From positions 170,603-179,206 of the forward strand of contig DCFQ01000021.1 of the NCBI GenBank assembly GCA_002319915.1: a stretch of DNA of 8,604 nt. The letters are read 5' to 3'. The notes below the pieces were generated by a model. It saw nothing but the letters and a program-made list of their open reading frames with translations. It was not told the origin of the DNA and searched no databases. This stretch comes from Bacteroidales bacterium UBA1800 (GTDB taxonomy: Bacteria > Bacteroidota > Bacteroidia > Bacteroidales > VadinHA17). Positions within the stretch are counted from its first letter, which is position 1, and each line of letters begins with the position of its first letter. Below are positions 1 to 6,159 of the stretch, in pieces. The translations under genes and the position numbers were made by a program.

Positions 1-29
1 CTGTGCCGGTTCGATCCCGGCTCCGGGTA
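1..29 (+). tRNA. 3' end of a tRNA gene, cut by the left window edge
   Basis: A perfect five-pair T-arm is visible: GCCGG at 5-9, the seven-base loop TTCGATC at 10-16, and CCGGC at 17-21. The 3' strand of an acceptor stem (TCCGGGT, 22-28) and a discriminator A (29) follow. The next bases are CA, so the CCA tail is not genome-encoded, as is common in Bacteroidota. The anticodon and 5' half lie outside the window, so the amino acid cannot be read. The acceptor strand would suit a leucine tRNA starting with ACCCGGA or GCCCGGA, but that is only a guess. The gene points toward the operon and is convergent with it. Confidence 0.75.
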
Positions 30-32
30 CAG

Positions 33-80
33 AAAAAGAGTGAGAATCAGTGCGAGAGCCAGCACTCTCATCTCTTTTTT
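33..80. terminator. Probable bidirectional Rho-independent terminator
   Basis: A-tract and stem AAAAAGAGTGAG (33-44), an AATC bulge, then AGTGC (49-53) pair with GCACT (62-66), CTCA (67-70), one bulged T, and CTC plus a T-tract (72-80). The loop is GAGAGCCA (54-61). On the plus strand the stem ends in six T, which would stop the tRNA transcript. On the minus strand it ends in five T, which would stop the operon about 145 bases past its last stop codon. The bulges weaken the stem, so strength is uncertain. Confidence 0.55.
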
Positions 81-103
81 GACTCACTTCGTTCGTCGAG
101 CTC

Positions 104-121
104 ATCCCGATAAATCGGGAT
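104..121. repeat. Perfect 7-bp inverted repeat in the spacer
   Basis: ATCCCGA (104-110), TAAA, TCGGGAT (115-121) form a clean hairpin with a four-base loop. There is no T-tract on either side, so it is not an intrinsic terminator by itself. It lies between the terminator-like hairpin and the stop codon of the GH36-like gene. It could be a dispersed intergenic palindrome or a barrier to 3' exonuclease on the operon mRNA. Only one copy is seen here. Confidence 0.5.
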
Positions 122-145
122 TCGGTTCTCAAGACTCACTCTCAC

Positions 146-179
146 ACTCCCGCTTAGTTTTGGAAGGCTAAGACTCCCG
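146..179. repeat. Hairpin flanked by 7-bp direct repeats
   Basis: ACTCCCG occurs at 146-152 and again at 173-179. Between them lies an inverted repeat, CTTAG (153-157) and CTAAG (168-172), around a ten-base loop. The next bases, through 200, include AATCCCGG, which resembles part of the T-arm of the tRNA at the left edge. The block may be a decayed tRNA fragment or an intergenic repeat. No coding potential is evident in 30-223. Confidence 0.3.
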
Positions 180-223
180 TTTTGAATCCCGGTGAGGTGT
201 TCAAAATTACTTTAACACGGTCC

Positions 224-2350
224 CTATTTCAAATGATCATATGTGACTGACCACGAAACGGAATCCGCATCTGGTTTAATTGAGATCTCCCTTACCATGC
301 CGTTCCTTGTGCTGGAAGTGACTTTGGCATTGTCACTTTCAAACTTTACGAAAGCATAACCTTCCGGTTCGGCGATATAAAGTTTATATTCCTCCCCTTT
401 AACAACTTTACTCTTGCCCGACAAGGTCATATCCTCCCATTTCAGATCTTCCAGGTCATATCCTCCGCAGGTTATGTGCCTGTTGGTCGCCAGCAGCTGC
501 GGATGGTCCTGCCGCTCACGGATGCAAAACAGCTGGCAATGATATTTCGGGCTGATTTCCCCGGTGCAGAAATCACTCTGAAAGCTACCAATAAGCTTCT
601 TTGTCCAGAACTCAAAAACCAGGTACTCTTTTTCATCATCCAGCCCCAGCTCCTTATATGAAACTGTCTGCGGCGCTCCTTCCATTCTCCCCAGGAGCAT
701 CCAGTTCCCGAAAGGCTTATTGACCTCGAGAAGGTACAGGTAATCCTTGTTCTCATTCTGACATGCATCAAAAACCCTTGGGCCGTCGCCGTTAAGCTCG
801 CTTCCGACCCAGGAGATCTTCGATGACCTGGAAGGGTCGGCGTCATAGAGCTGCCCCGGCTGCGTGAACATTACCGGGATGCTGCGCCTGGCTGCCTCAA
901 CGAGTTCAGTGGAATATACTTCCGGCTTATCAGTCAGCATAAAAACCGATCCCGTCATCGAGGTGACCATGCATGACCGGTAGGCTTCTTCAGGTGATAA
1001 CTCTATGTGATCAGGATCATTCCTCCAGACTACGTTATTGAATGAATTGTATTGTGAAAGGCCACCATATCCAAAACCGTCACCGCCGATCCTGCAACTA
1101 TTTATAATACCGACCAGTTCAGGACGGATACCCCAGCAACCCAGCATAAAATTATCTTCCCCTATCTCATTTCTTATTGCCTGGACAAGGCTCCTGTACG
1201 ATCCGGTCAGGTCAGCTTTCTTCGCTGCAAAATAGCCGCTGTTTGAATTGTAGCCTTCGTACCGCAGATGCCTTAGGGCATCTACTTTGAAATATTGCCA
1301 GCCCATATCCCTGAATCCCTTATAGATTGGTTTTATGATTCTATTCAGGGCCGCAGGATTGGAGCCGTCCAATATGTATCCGATCCAGTTCCCGTAAGCA
1401 GGGTCCCCCTGCAGGTTTCTGACAAAAAGGTCCCTGTTCCTAAATGCATACTCCTTCTGATGAAAACTGGTATAAGTCCAGATCCCGGGTTTTAACCCTT
1501 TGCTTTTAATATAGTTGCACAGGTGATCAAGTCCGGATGGGAATTTTTCATTTCCTGTCAGCCATGTTTCCGGCAGACCTCCGGGCTCCTTCTGATACCC
1601 ATCATCAATCTGCAGGTATTCAATCCCGTATGGTGCAAGCTCCTTTGAGACTACATCAGCGGCATGTTCGATCTTCTGCTCAGTGATAGTGTTAAAATAG
1701 GCAAACCACGAACACCACCCTGCAACTGACGGTCGCCAGACATCGTACGTCCAGGGCTTGAAATAGCTGAGTCCCCTGTGCTTCTGGAAAAAAAGGGGGC
1801 GGAAATCAATCTCAATGACGTTCCCCGTTGCCTCAAACCTGAACTGACGGGTTTCTCCGTTGTCCGCAACCGGAATTATCCTGATACCTGTCGGCCAGTT
1901 GACCGAAATGACCCAGTCGGACCTGCGGTCATAAACCGCCCTGTTAAGAAGGCTGTTGCTCAATCCCACAGAATGCCTGACAATTTTACCAGCCTCATGC
2001 GGCGGATCAGCTTCACACGGAAACGATTGCCCGCTTCCGTCAATTATTCCAGTCAGCTTCAAGGGCTTGCCTGCGGAAACCCATTTGAAAGCCTGAATAA
2101 CTCTCCCTTCCTGTTCATCAACTTTCTGGGTGAAAATGACACCCGGATCAGTAAAGCTGAACTCTCCCACCAGCAGTGTCTGTCCATTGTACTGAATACT
2201 TAAATTCCTGCCTTCAGCAACAATATTTGCAGGAGAATTGGGCGGTGCGGTGTCTGATTTAATTTCTGCGGCATAAGCAGGATTGCAGTGACAGATAGCC
2301 AGGAATACAAGAGCTTTCGCACCATCAGCAAGTAAACAGGTCAATTTCAT
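224..2350 (-). CDS. Secreted GH36-like alpha-galactosidase (clan GH-D glycosidase)
   Basis: This 708-residue protein probably hydrolyses terminal alpha-galactosides in the periplasm or at the cell surface. The start gives a signal peptide: a lysine, a hydrophobic stretch at about residues 11-20, and a likely cut after AYA (25-27). Residues 45-200 form the beta-rich N-terminal part. The (beta/alpha)8 barrel begins at GWCSW (211-215) and contains QIDDGYQ (247-253). By analogy with GH27/GH36, the nucleophile is Asp357 in YFKVDALRH and the acid/base is Asp424 in RIGGDG. Residues from about 500 form the C-terminal beta-sandwich region, longer than in minimal GH27 enzymes. The GWCSW and IDDGYQ pattern also resembles raffinose-synthase-like GH36 members, so transglycosylation or another alpha-linked substrate is possible. 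It is the last gene of the operon, 137 bases behind the second GH27 gene. The fold and clan are secure; the exact substrate is inferred. Confidence 0.87.
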   Translation of the reverse strand: MKLTCLLADGAKALVFLAICHCNPAYAAEIKSDTAPPNSPANIVAEGRNLSIQYNGQTLLVGEFSFTDPGVIFTQKVDEQEGRVIQAFKWVSAGKPLKLTGIIDGSGQSFPCEADPPHEAGKIVRHSVGLSNSLLNRAVYDRRSDWVISVNWPTGIRIIPVADNGETRQFRFEATGNVIEIDFRPLFFQKHRGLSYFKPWTYDVWRPSVAGWCSWFAYFNTITEQKIEHAADVVSKELAPYGIEYLQIDDGYQKEPGGLPETWLTGNEKFPSGLDHLCNYIKSKGLKPGIWTYTSFHQKEYAFRNRDLFVRNLQGDPAYGNWIGYILDGSNPAALNRIIKPIYKGFRDMGWQYFKVDALRHLRYEGYNSNSGYFAAKKADLTGSYRSLVQAIRNEIGEDNFMLGCWGIRPELVGIINSCRIGGDGFGYGGLSQYNSFNNVVWRNDPDHIELSPEEAYRSCMVTSMTGSVFMLTDKPEVYSTELVEAARRSIPVMFTQPGQLYDADPSRSSKISWVGSELNGDGPRVFDACQNENKDYLYLLEVNKPFGNWMLLGRMEGAPQTVSYKELGLDDEKEYLVFEFWTKKLIGSFQSDFCTGEISPKYHCQLFCIRERQDHPQLLATNRHITCGGYDLEDLKWEDMTLSGKSKVVKGEEYKLYIAEPEGYAFVKFESDNAKVTSSTRNGMVREISIKPDADSVSWSVTYDHLK

Positions 2351-2411
2351 TGGAAGCGATTTACGTGATCAAAAATTGGATTTGCGTAAGATATAATCAT
2401 ACCTATGGAAC

Positions 2412-2440
2412 CAGGAAGCTAAATTTCGTTGGCTTCCCTG
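2412..2440 (-). repeat. Intercistronic hairpin before the GH36-like gene
   Basis: CAGGAAGC-like and GCTTCCCTG arms (2412-2419 and 2432-2440) pair over eight positions with one bulged base, around a 12-base loop. The hairpin lies in the 137-base gap between the second GH27 gene and the GH36-like gene. No T-tract follows on the minus strand, so a terminator is unlikely; an mRNA processing or stability element is possible. I see no convincing Bacteroidota promoter (TTTG / TAnnTTTG) in the gap. The best match is AATTTTTG, about 20 bases before the start, with one mismatch. Confidence 0.35.
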
Positions 2441-2487
2441 CTCAATTAAGGCACATTGCCGACAGCATCAATTTCGTAAGCGAACTG

Positions 2488-3663
2488 TCAGCCCTTTTTG
2501 ACAAAACGGTAAACCTTCACGGAATGGGGAGGCATTTTGATGAAGACAGGATTGCTCTTCAGTTCCAAATCCTTATGTTCCCACAGGTCCCGCAATTTAT
2601 AATTCTCAAGACTATACGGATCCTGGCTCCAGTAGTTGTTGCTGGCTTTCAGCAGGATATTGAAGTCCACCTGAACCTCCTTCATTTCATCGCCCCGGTT
2701 AAGCAGGCAGGCGGCCTTTTCGCTGTTTCCCAGCTTCTTTATCCAGATCTCATAATCACCGTTGTTACGGAAGCAGAACCCCTCCAGTCCCAGGGTGTCC
2801 TGATCCAGCTCTATTATTTCACGGTTGGTCAGGATTGCTTTTGTGTCGGGAGACATGTTCTGCAGGTCGTTTCCCGCCATCAGCGGGGCGGCCAGCATGC
2901 ACCAGAGGGAGAAATGGGTCCTGTACTCCTCTATTGTCATGCCGCCGTTACCGACTTCCAGCATATCCGGATCGTTCCAGTGCCCCGGTCCTGCATATTT
3001 GGCCAGTCCATTCTGCTTGTCAAAGATACCGGTCATGGAATCCCACCTGTCTACAATATCGCCTGTCGTACGCCAGAGGTGTCCTACAGTTCCTGCCCAT
3101 TCCCATGGCTTGTTCGTGCCCCATTCGCAGATGCTGAAGACAATTGGTCTTTTCGCTGCAAACAGTGCATCACGCATGTTTGAGTAGGATGATTTTGCAT
3201 CCTGCGTGGATGTGTTGCACCAGTCAAACTTCAGATAATCAACTCCCCAGCGTGCATAGGTCAGGGCATCCTGGTATTCATGACCAAGGGCTCCAGGCCT
3301 TCCCGCACAGGTTTCCGAACCGGCGCAGGAATAAATACCGAATTTCAAGCCTTTTGAATGAATGTAGTCGGCCAGGTATTTCATCCCGTCCGGGAATCGG
3401 CTCTTATCAACCACAATCTCACCATTTTCATCACGTGCCACCTGCCAGCAGTCGTCAATGACAATATACTCGTACCCGGCATCTTTAAGACCATTGCTTA
3501 CCATGGCATCGGCCATTTGCATGATCAGTTTCTCACTCACGTCACAGCCAAACCTGTTCCAGCTGTTCCAGCCCATCGGGGGGGTTGGGGCAAGATCAAA
3601 TTTCTGCGCGCTTATCTGGCAGGAAATGAAAGCCAGGACGATTAAAAAAATCTGTTTCTTCAT
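2488..3663 (-). CDS. Secreted GH27 alpha-galactosidase (second copy)
   Basis: This 391-residue retaining alpha-galactosidase should release terminal alpha-1,6-linked galactose from oligosaccharides or galactomannan. Residues 1-20 are a signal peptide (charged KK, hydrophobic core, ISAQ before the likely cut), so it acts outside the cytoplasm. ISC at 13-15 is a poor lipobox match. The barrel carries the GH27 signatures MGWNSWN (30-36), VIDDCWQ (68-74), YLKFDWCN with nucleophile Asp147, CEWG (179-182) and RTTGD with acid/base Asp202. From about residue 300 there is a C-terminal beta-domain ending in a PPHSVKVYRF strand, as usual for the family, and the length is typical. It starts 37 bases after the methyltransferase-like gene with no Shine-Dalgarno motif. 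Just ahead of Met30 the coding strand has a run of seven C. It is closely related to the GH27 copy at the right edge. Confidence 0.93.
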   Translation of the reverse strand: MKKQIFLIVLAFISCQISAQKFDLAPTPPMGWNSWNRFGCDVSEKLIMQMADAMVSNGLKDAGYEYIVIDDCWQVARDENGEIVVDKSRFPDGMKYLADYIHSKGLKFGIYSCAGSETCAGRPGALGHEYQDALTYARWGVDYLKFDWCNTSTQDAKSSYSNMRDALFAAKRPIVFSICEWGTNKPWEWAGTVGHLWRTTGDIVDRWDSMTGIFDKQNGLAKYAGPGHWNDPDMLEVGNGGMTIEEYRTHFSLWCMLAAPLMAGNDLQNMSPDTKAILTNREIIELDQDTLGLEGFCFRNNGDYEIWIKKLGNSEKAACLLNRGDEMKEVQVDFNILLKASNNYWSQDPYSLENYKLRDLWEHKDLELKSNPVFIKMPPHSVKVYRFVKKG

Positions 3664-3700
3664 AGTTGTTGCAGGTATTAAGTTAGCGTTAGTTTTATTT

Positions 3701-4723
3701 TTATCGAAACGATCTTGCGAGGGCTATCATCGCCTTAATATTCTCAGGCGGAGCATTAGCGGGAATAGCACAGCCGGCATTCAGAATAAACCTGTTTGAA
3801 TTGCCGTACATTTCAAGCAGTTCCCTGGTTTTTGATCTTACCTGGTCTGGAGTTCCCATTGTAAGGACACCAGATGGATCAATGTTCCCTATGAACGTAA
3901 CCTTGTCGTTGACTATCTCATGTATAAGGCAAATATCAGTTTTATAATCAAGTTCAAGCGCATCGGCGCCGGATTTTATCATATCTTCAAGAATAAGGCC
4001 CGTATTCCCGCATATATGGAGGGCATAAGGCAATCTGAATGAGTGGGAAGTTTCAGCTGCCCTTATCTCAAAGGGTAGTGCGTATTTTAAATAATGCTCA
4101 GGCGGCAACAGCTCCGGGCCGGCAGGGCTGTCGCCATTTGAAAGCATATGACAGCCAGTCTGAGACATCAGTTTTAAGAATTGTTCGGTTGCCTGACTAC
4201 AATATTCAAGCAAAGCCAAAATATTCATTTCATCCTGCAGGTAGAAATCCAGCATCCACTCCGTAAGCCCCCTGACCATTGAAGCGAGCGAAAATGCACA
4301 CTGGTCGCAATTCCCCCTGATGAAAATTTCATTACCGAAATGCTCACAGAGCTTTCTTACCGCCTCAAGCCAAATATTGACATAACGGTAATTCTCAATA
4401 TTCACTTCAGGAAGATAAGCCAGCCGAGAGTAGTCCTCCATCAGAGTACCCTTTATACGGGCCGGCTCATGTTCAGGAAAATCAACCGGAACGCCCAAAG
4501 CTCCTGCAAGTGTCACAGTATCAAAATCTACTAATATGCCATCGTAGCCATATTTATCAACAGCAGCGATCATACACTCTGCGCTCAGGGAAGGATCTTC
4601 ACGGTACTGGCTCATAGTGATTCCATGTTCCTCTGCCGCCATCATAAAGTTGTGCAGCATTATTGGCACCTTGTCGGAGGGTTTGCCGGTTAATGCTGCG
4701 GATATTCTTTCATAACCATTCAT
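3701..4723 (-). CDS. UroD-fold, MtaA-like zinc methyltransferase family protein
   Basis: This is a cytoplasmic barrel protein of 340 residues in the uroporphyrinogen decarboxylase superfamily. It carries the zinc set of methylcobamide:thiol methyltransferases (MtaA/MtbA type): His236 and Cys238 in LHICGNTG, and Cys318 in NAGCAIPANAPPENIKAM. Other family marks are the opening MNGYERI and GDSPAGPELLPPEHY near residues 197-211. The N-terminal anionic-substrate motifs of haem-pathway UroD are not evident, so a haem role is unlikely. Such enzymes move a methyl group between a corrinoid and a thiol or other acceptor; the substrate here is unknown. I chose the ATG at 4723, two bases past the porter stop codon. 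An upstream TTG at 4729 would add two residues and overlap that stop. The tight coupling to the porter implies co-translation. No corrinoid-binding protein gene is in the window. Confidence 0.82.
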   Translation of the reverse strand: MNGYERISAALTGKPSDKVPIMLHNFMMAAEEHGITMSQYREDPSLSAECMIAAVDKYGYDGILVDFDTVTLAGALGVPVDFPEHEPARIKGTLMEDYSRLAYLPEVNIENYRYVNIWLEAVRKLCEHFGNEIFIRGNCDQCAFSLASMVRGLTEWMLDFYLQDEMNILALLEYCSQATEQFLKLMSQTGCHMLSNGDSPAGPELLPPEHYLKYALPFEIRAAETSHSFRLPYALHICGNTGLILEDMIKSGADALELDYKTDICLIHEIVNDKVTFIGNIDPSGVLTMGTPDQVRSKTRELLEMYGNSNRFILNAGCAIPANAPPENIKAMIALARSFR

Positions 4724-4725
4724 AC

Positions 4726-6069
4726 TCAATGATTAAATTCATTTTCAATATCCTTTTCAAGTTCCTCCAGTGATTTCCCTTTTGTTTCAATAAGGAATTT
4801 ACGAAAAAAGAAAAAGCTCAAAAAAGTAATGAGTGAGAAAAATGCAAAAACAAATCCGATCCCCCTGGTGTCAGAGAATGCTTTTTGAATGACCGGAAAT
4901 ATGAATAGAAGTATAGTGTAAAACATCCAATGGGAAAATGAACCCATTGACGACCCCCTGGCCCTTATATTGTTAGGGAATATTTCAGATAACAACACCC
5001 ATATTACTGCTCCCTGCGAAAATGCAAAGCACCCGACAAAGCTGATCATGAATATCAGGGGAAGAAATCCTCCCACATTAAAAAAGAAAACAATTGCAAA
5101 CGCCGCCAGAAATACACTCATGCCGATTGAACCGATAAGAAGCATTTTCTTCCTGCCGATCTTGTCAATCAACATCATTGCAAGAATGGTCAAAGTAAGG
5201 TTTGTCAGGCCGATAACCACTGTTTGAAGTATCGCAGATTCGGTCGAAAAGCCTGCTGCCCTGAATATATCACTGGAATAGATCATCACGATAGCAATGC
5301 CTGTCATCTGGTTAAACATACCAACTGCCAATCCTATGATCATCAGGCGGAGGTATGGTTTTTTGAACAAGTACCTGATATGGCTTATTACCTCCGTATT
5401 GATTGAGTCTTTGATTTCGTTTTGAAGCTTAATAATATCTTCCCGGGGATTCAATTTAGCAAGTACTCGAGCTGCTTCCTCATATTTTCCTGACTTAATC
5501 AGCCAGCGAGGACTTCGGTCAACAAAGAAAAGAAGAATAAAAAACATAACTGCCGGGATCACACCTGAAAGAAACATCCATCGCCAGTTATCCCTGCCGG
5601 TATCAAGTAATGCAAGGTCACAAGCGAAAGCCAGCAGTATTCCGATCACAATTGACAATTGAAAAGTCATGGTCAGACGTCCCCGGAACCTGGGAGGAGA
5701 AATCTCCGATGTATACATCGGGGAGAGGACAGAGGCGCCGCCGATCGCTAATCCACCGATTATCCTGAATAAAATAAATTGATATAATTGAAATGAAAGA
5801 CCTGCTCCAACCGATGATATCATAAACATTACCGACAACACTTTCAGCATATCCCGCCTGCCAAACTTGTCACCCGGAATTCCGATCAATAGTGCACCAA
5901 CTATGCAGCCAAATATTGCAGAGCTTACTGCCCAGCCTTTTAATGTATCAGTCAGATTGAAATAGCCCGTAAAAAAAGGTATGGCCCCATTGATTACTGC
6001 AGTATCAAAGCCGAATAAAAGCCCACCCAGCGCTGCTATAACTGCATATCGGTAGAGATAATTGTTCAT
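4726..6069 (-). CDS. MFS sugar porter (sugar:H+ symporter family)
   Basis: This 447-residue, twelve-helix inner-membrane transporter of the sugar porter family probably imports a mono- or disaccharide by proton symport. Signatures in order are GGLLFGFDTAVING (from residue 15), GDKFGRR (66-72), PPRFRGRL (125-132), a DRSPRW variant of PESPRW (184-189), NQMTGI (253-258), DKIGRKK (302-308), and IETKGKSLEELE (from 427). The charged loop between helices 6 and 7 (about 190-238) is as expected. Compared with XylE, Gln137 and Trp357 keep sugar-contact positions, but Asn253, Ala259 and His380 replace Gln288, Asn294 and Gln415, so the bound sugar may differ. The ATG at 6069 was preferred over an in-frame TTG at 6102: it puts the usual short N-terminus before helix 1, and the TTG falls in a hairpin loop. 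The gene lies between the epimerase and the methyltransferase-like gene. Confidence 0.92.
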   Translation of the reverse strand: MNNYLYRYAVIAALGGLLFGFDTAVINGAIPFFTGYFNLTDTLKGWAVSSAIFGCIVGALLIGIPGDKFGRRDMLKVLSVMFMISSVGAGLSFQLYQFILFRIIGGLAIGGASVLSPMYTSEISPPRFRGRLTMTFQLSIVIGILLAFACDLALLDTGRDNWRWMFLSGVIPAVMFFILLFFVDRSPRWLIKSGKYEEAARVLAKLNPREDIIKLQNEIKDSINTEVISHIRYLFKKPYLRLMIIGLAVGMFNQMTGIAIVMIYSSDIFRAAGFSTESAILQTVVIGLTNLTLTILAMMLIDKIGRKKMLLIGSIGMSVFLAAFAIVFFFNVGGFLPLIFMISFVGCFAFSQGAVIWVLLSEIFPNNIRARGSSMGSFSHWMFYTILLFIFPVIQKAFSDTRGIGFVFAFFSLITFLSFFFFRKFLIETKGKSLEELEKDIENEFNH

Positions 6070-6088
6070 CCGTTTTATTAAAATATTA

Positions 6089-6109
6089 TGCAGGTCGTTC
6101 AAACCTGCA
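6089..6109 (-). repeat. Perfect 7-bp hairpin ahead of the sugar porter
   Basis: TGCAGGT (6089-6095) and ACCTGCA (6103-6109) pair around the seven-base loop 6096-6102. On the transcript it ends about 19 bases before the preferred porter ATG and is followed by an A/T-rich stretch that is not a clean T-tract. The alternative TTG start lies within its loop. It may modulate porter translation or protect an mRNA end. Confidence 0.45.
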
Positions 6110-6122
6110 AGTCCTTATTCTT

Positions 6123-6152
6123 GTTCCCGGTTCTGTTTGGCAGAACTGGAAC
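6123..6152 (-). repeat. Long intercistronic hairpin after the epimerase gene
   Basis: GTTCC (6123-6127) plus GGTTCTG (6129-6135) pair with CAGAACT (6141-6147) and GGAAC (6148-6152), with one bulged C, one G-U pair and the loop TTTGG. This makes about twelve pairs, starting seven bases past the epimerase stop codon. The minus-strand sequence after it is AAGAATAAGG, with no T-tract, so it is not a classical terminator. A role in differential expression within the operon is plausible. Confidence 0.5.
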
Positions 6153-6159
6153 CAACCGA

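Noticed and set aside
31..223. CRISPR array or tandem repeat block
   Set aside because: The repeats are short, irregular and lack constant spacing; they are better read as hairpins and GAGTGAG-like simple motifs.
472..846. Open frame of 124 codons on the minus strand inside the GH36-like gene
   Set aside because: It is another frame of a well-supported gene, rich in Arg and Ser as shadows often are, with no motif.
1778..2203. Plus-strand open frame of 141 codons
   Set aside because: It is antisense to the N-terminal part of the GH36-like gene and has no domain signature.
2350..3183. Plus-strand open frame of 277 codons
   Set aside because: It is antisense to the GH27 gene, whose motifs are clear, and its translation shows no recognisable domain.
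3701..4723. Haem-biosynthesis uroporphyrinogen decarboxylase
   Set aside because: The zinc-ligand pattern and sugar-operon setting fit MtaA-like methyltransferases, and the N-terminal motifs of HemE are not evident.
4724..4729. TTG start for the methyltransferase-like gene
   Set aside because: It adds only Met-Ser before an ATG that begins the family-typical MNGYERI.
6070..6102. TTG start adding 11 residues to the sugar porter
   Set aside because: The TTG sits in a hairpin loop, and the ATG at 6069 gives the usual porter N-terminus right before helix 1.
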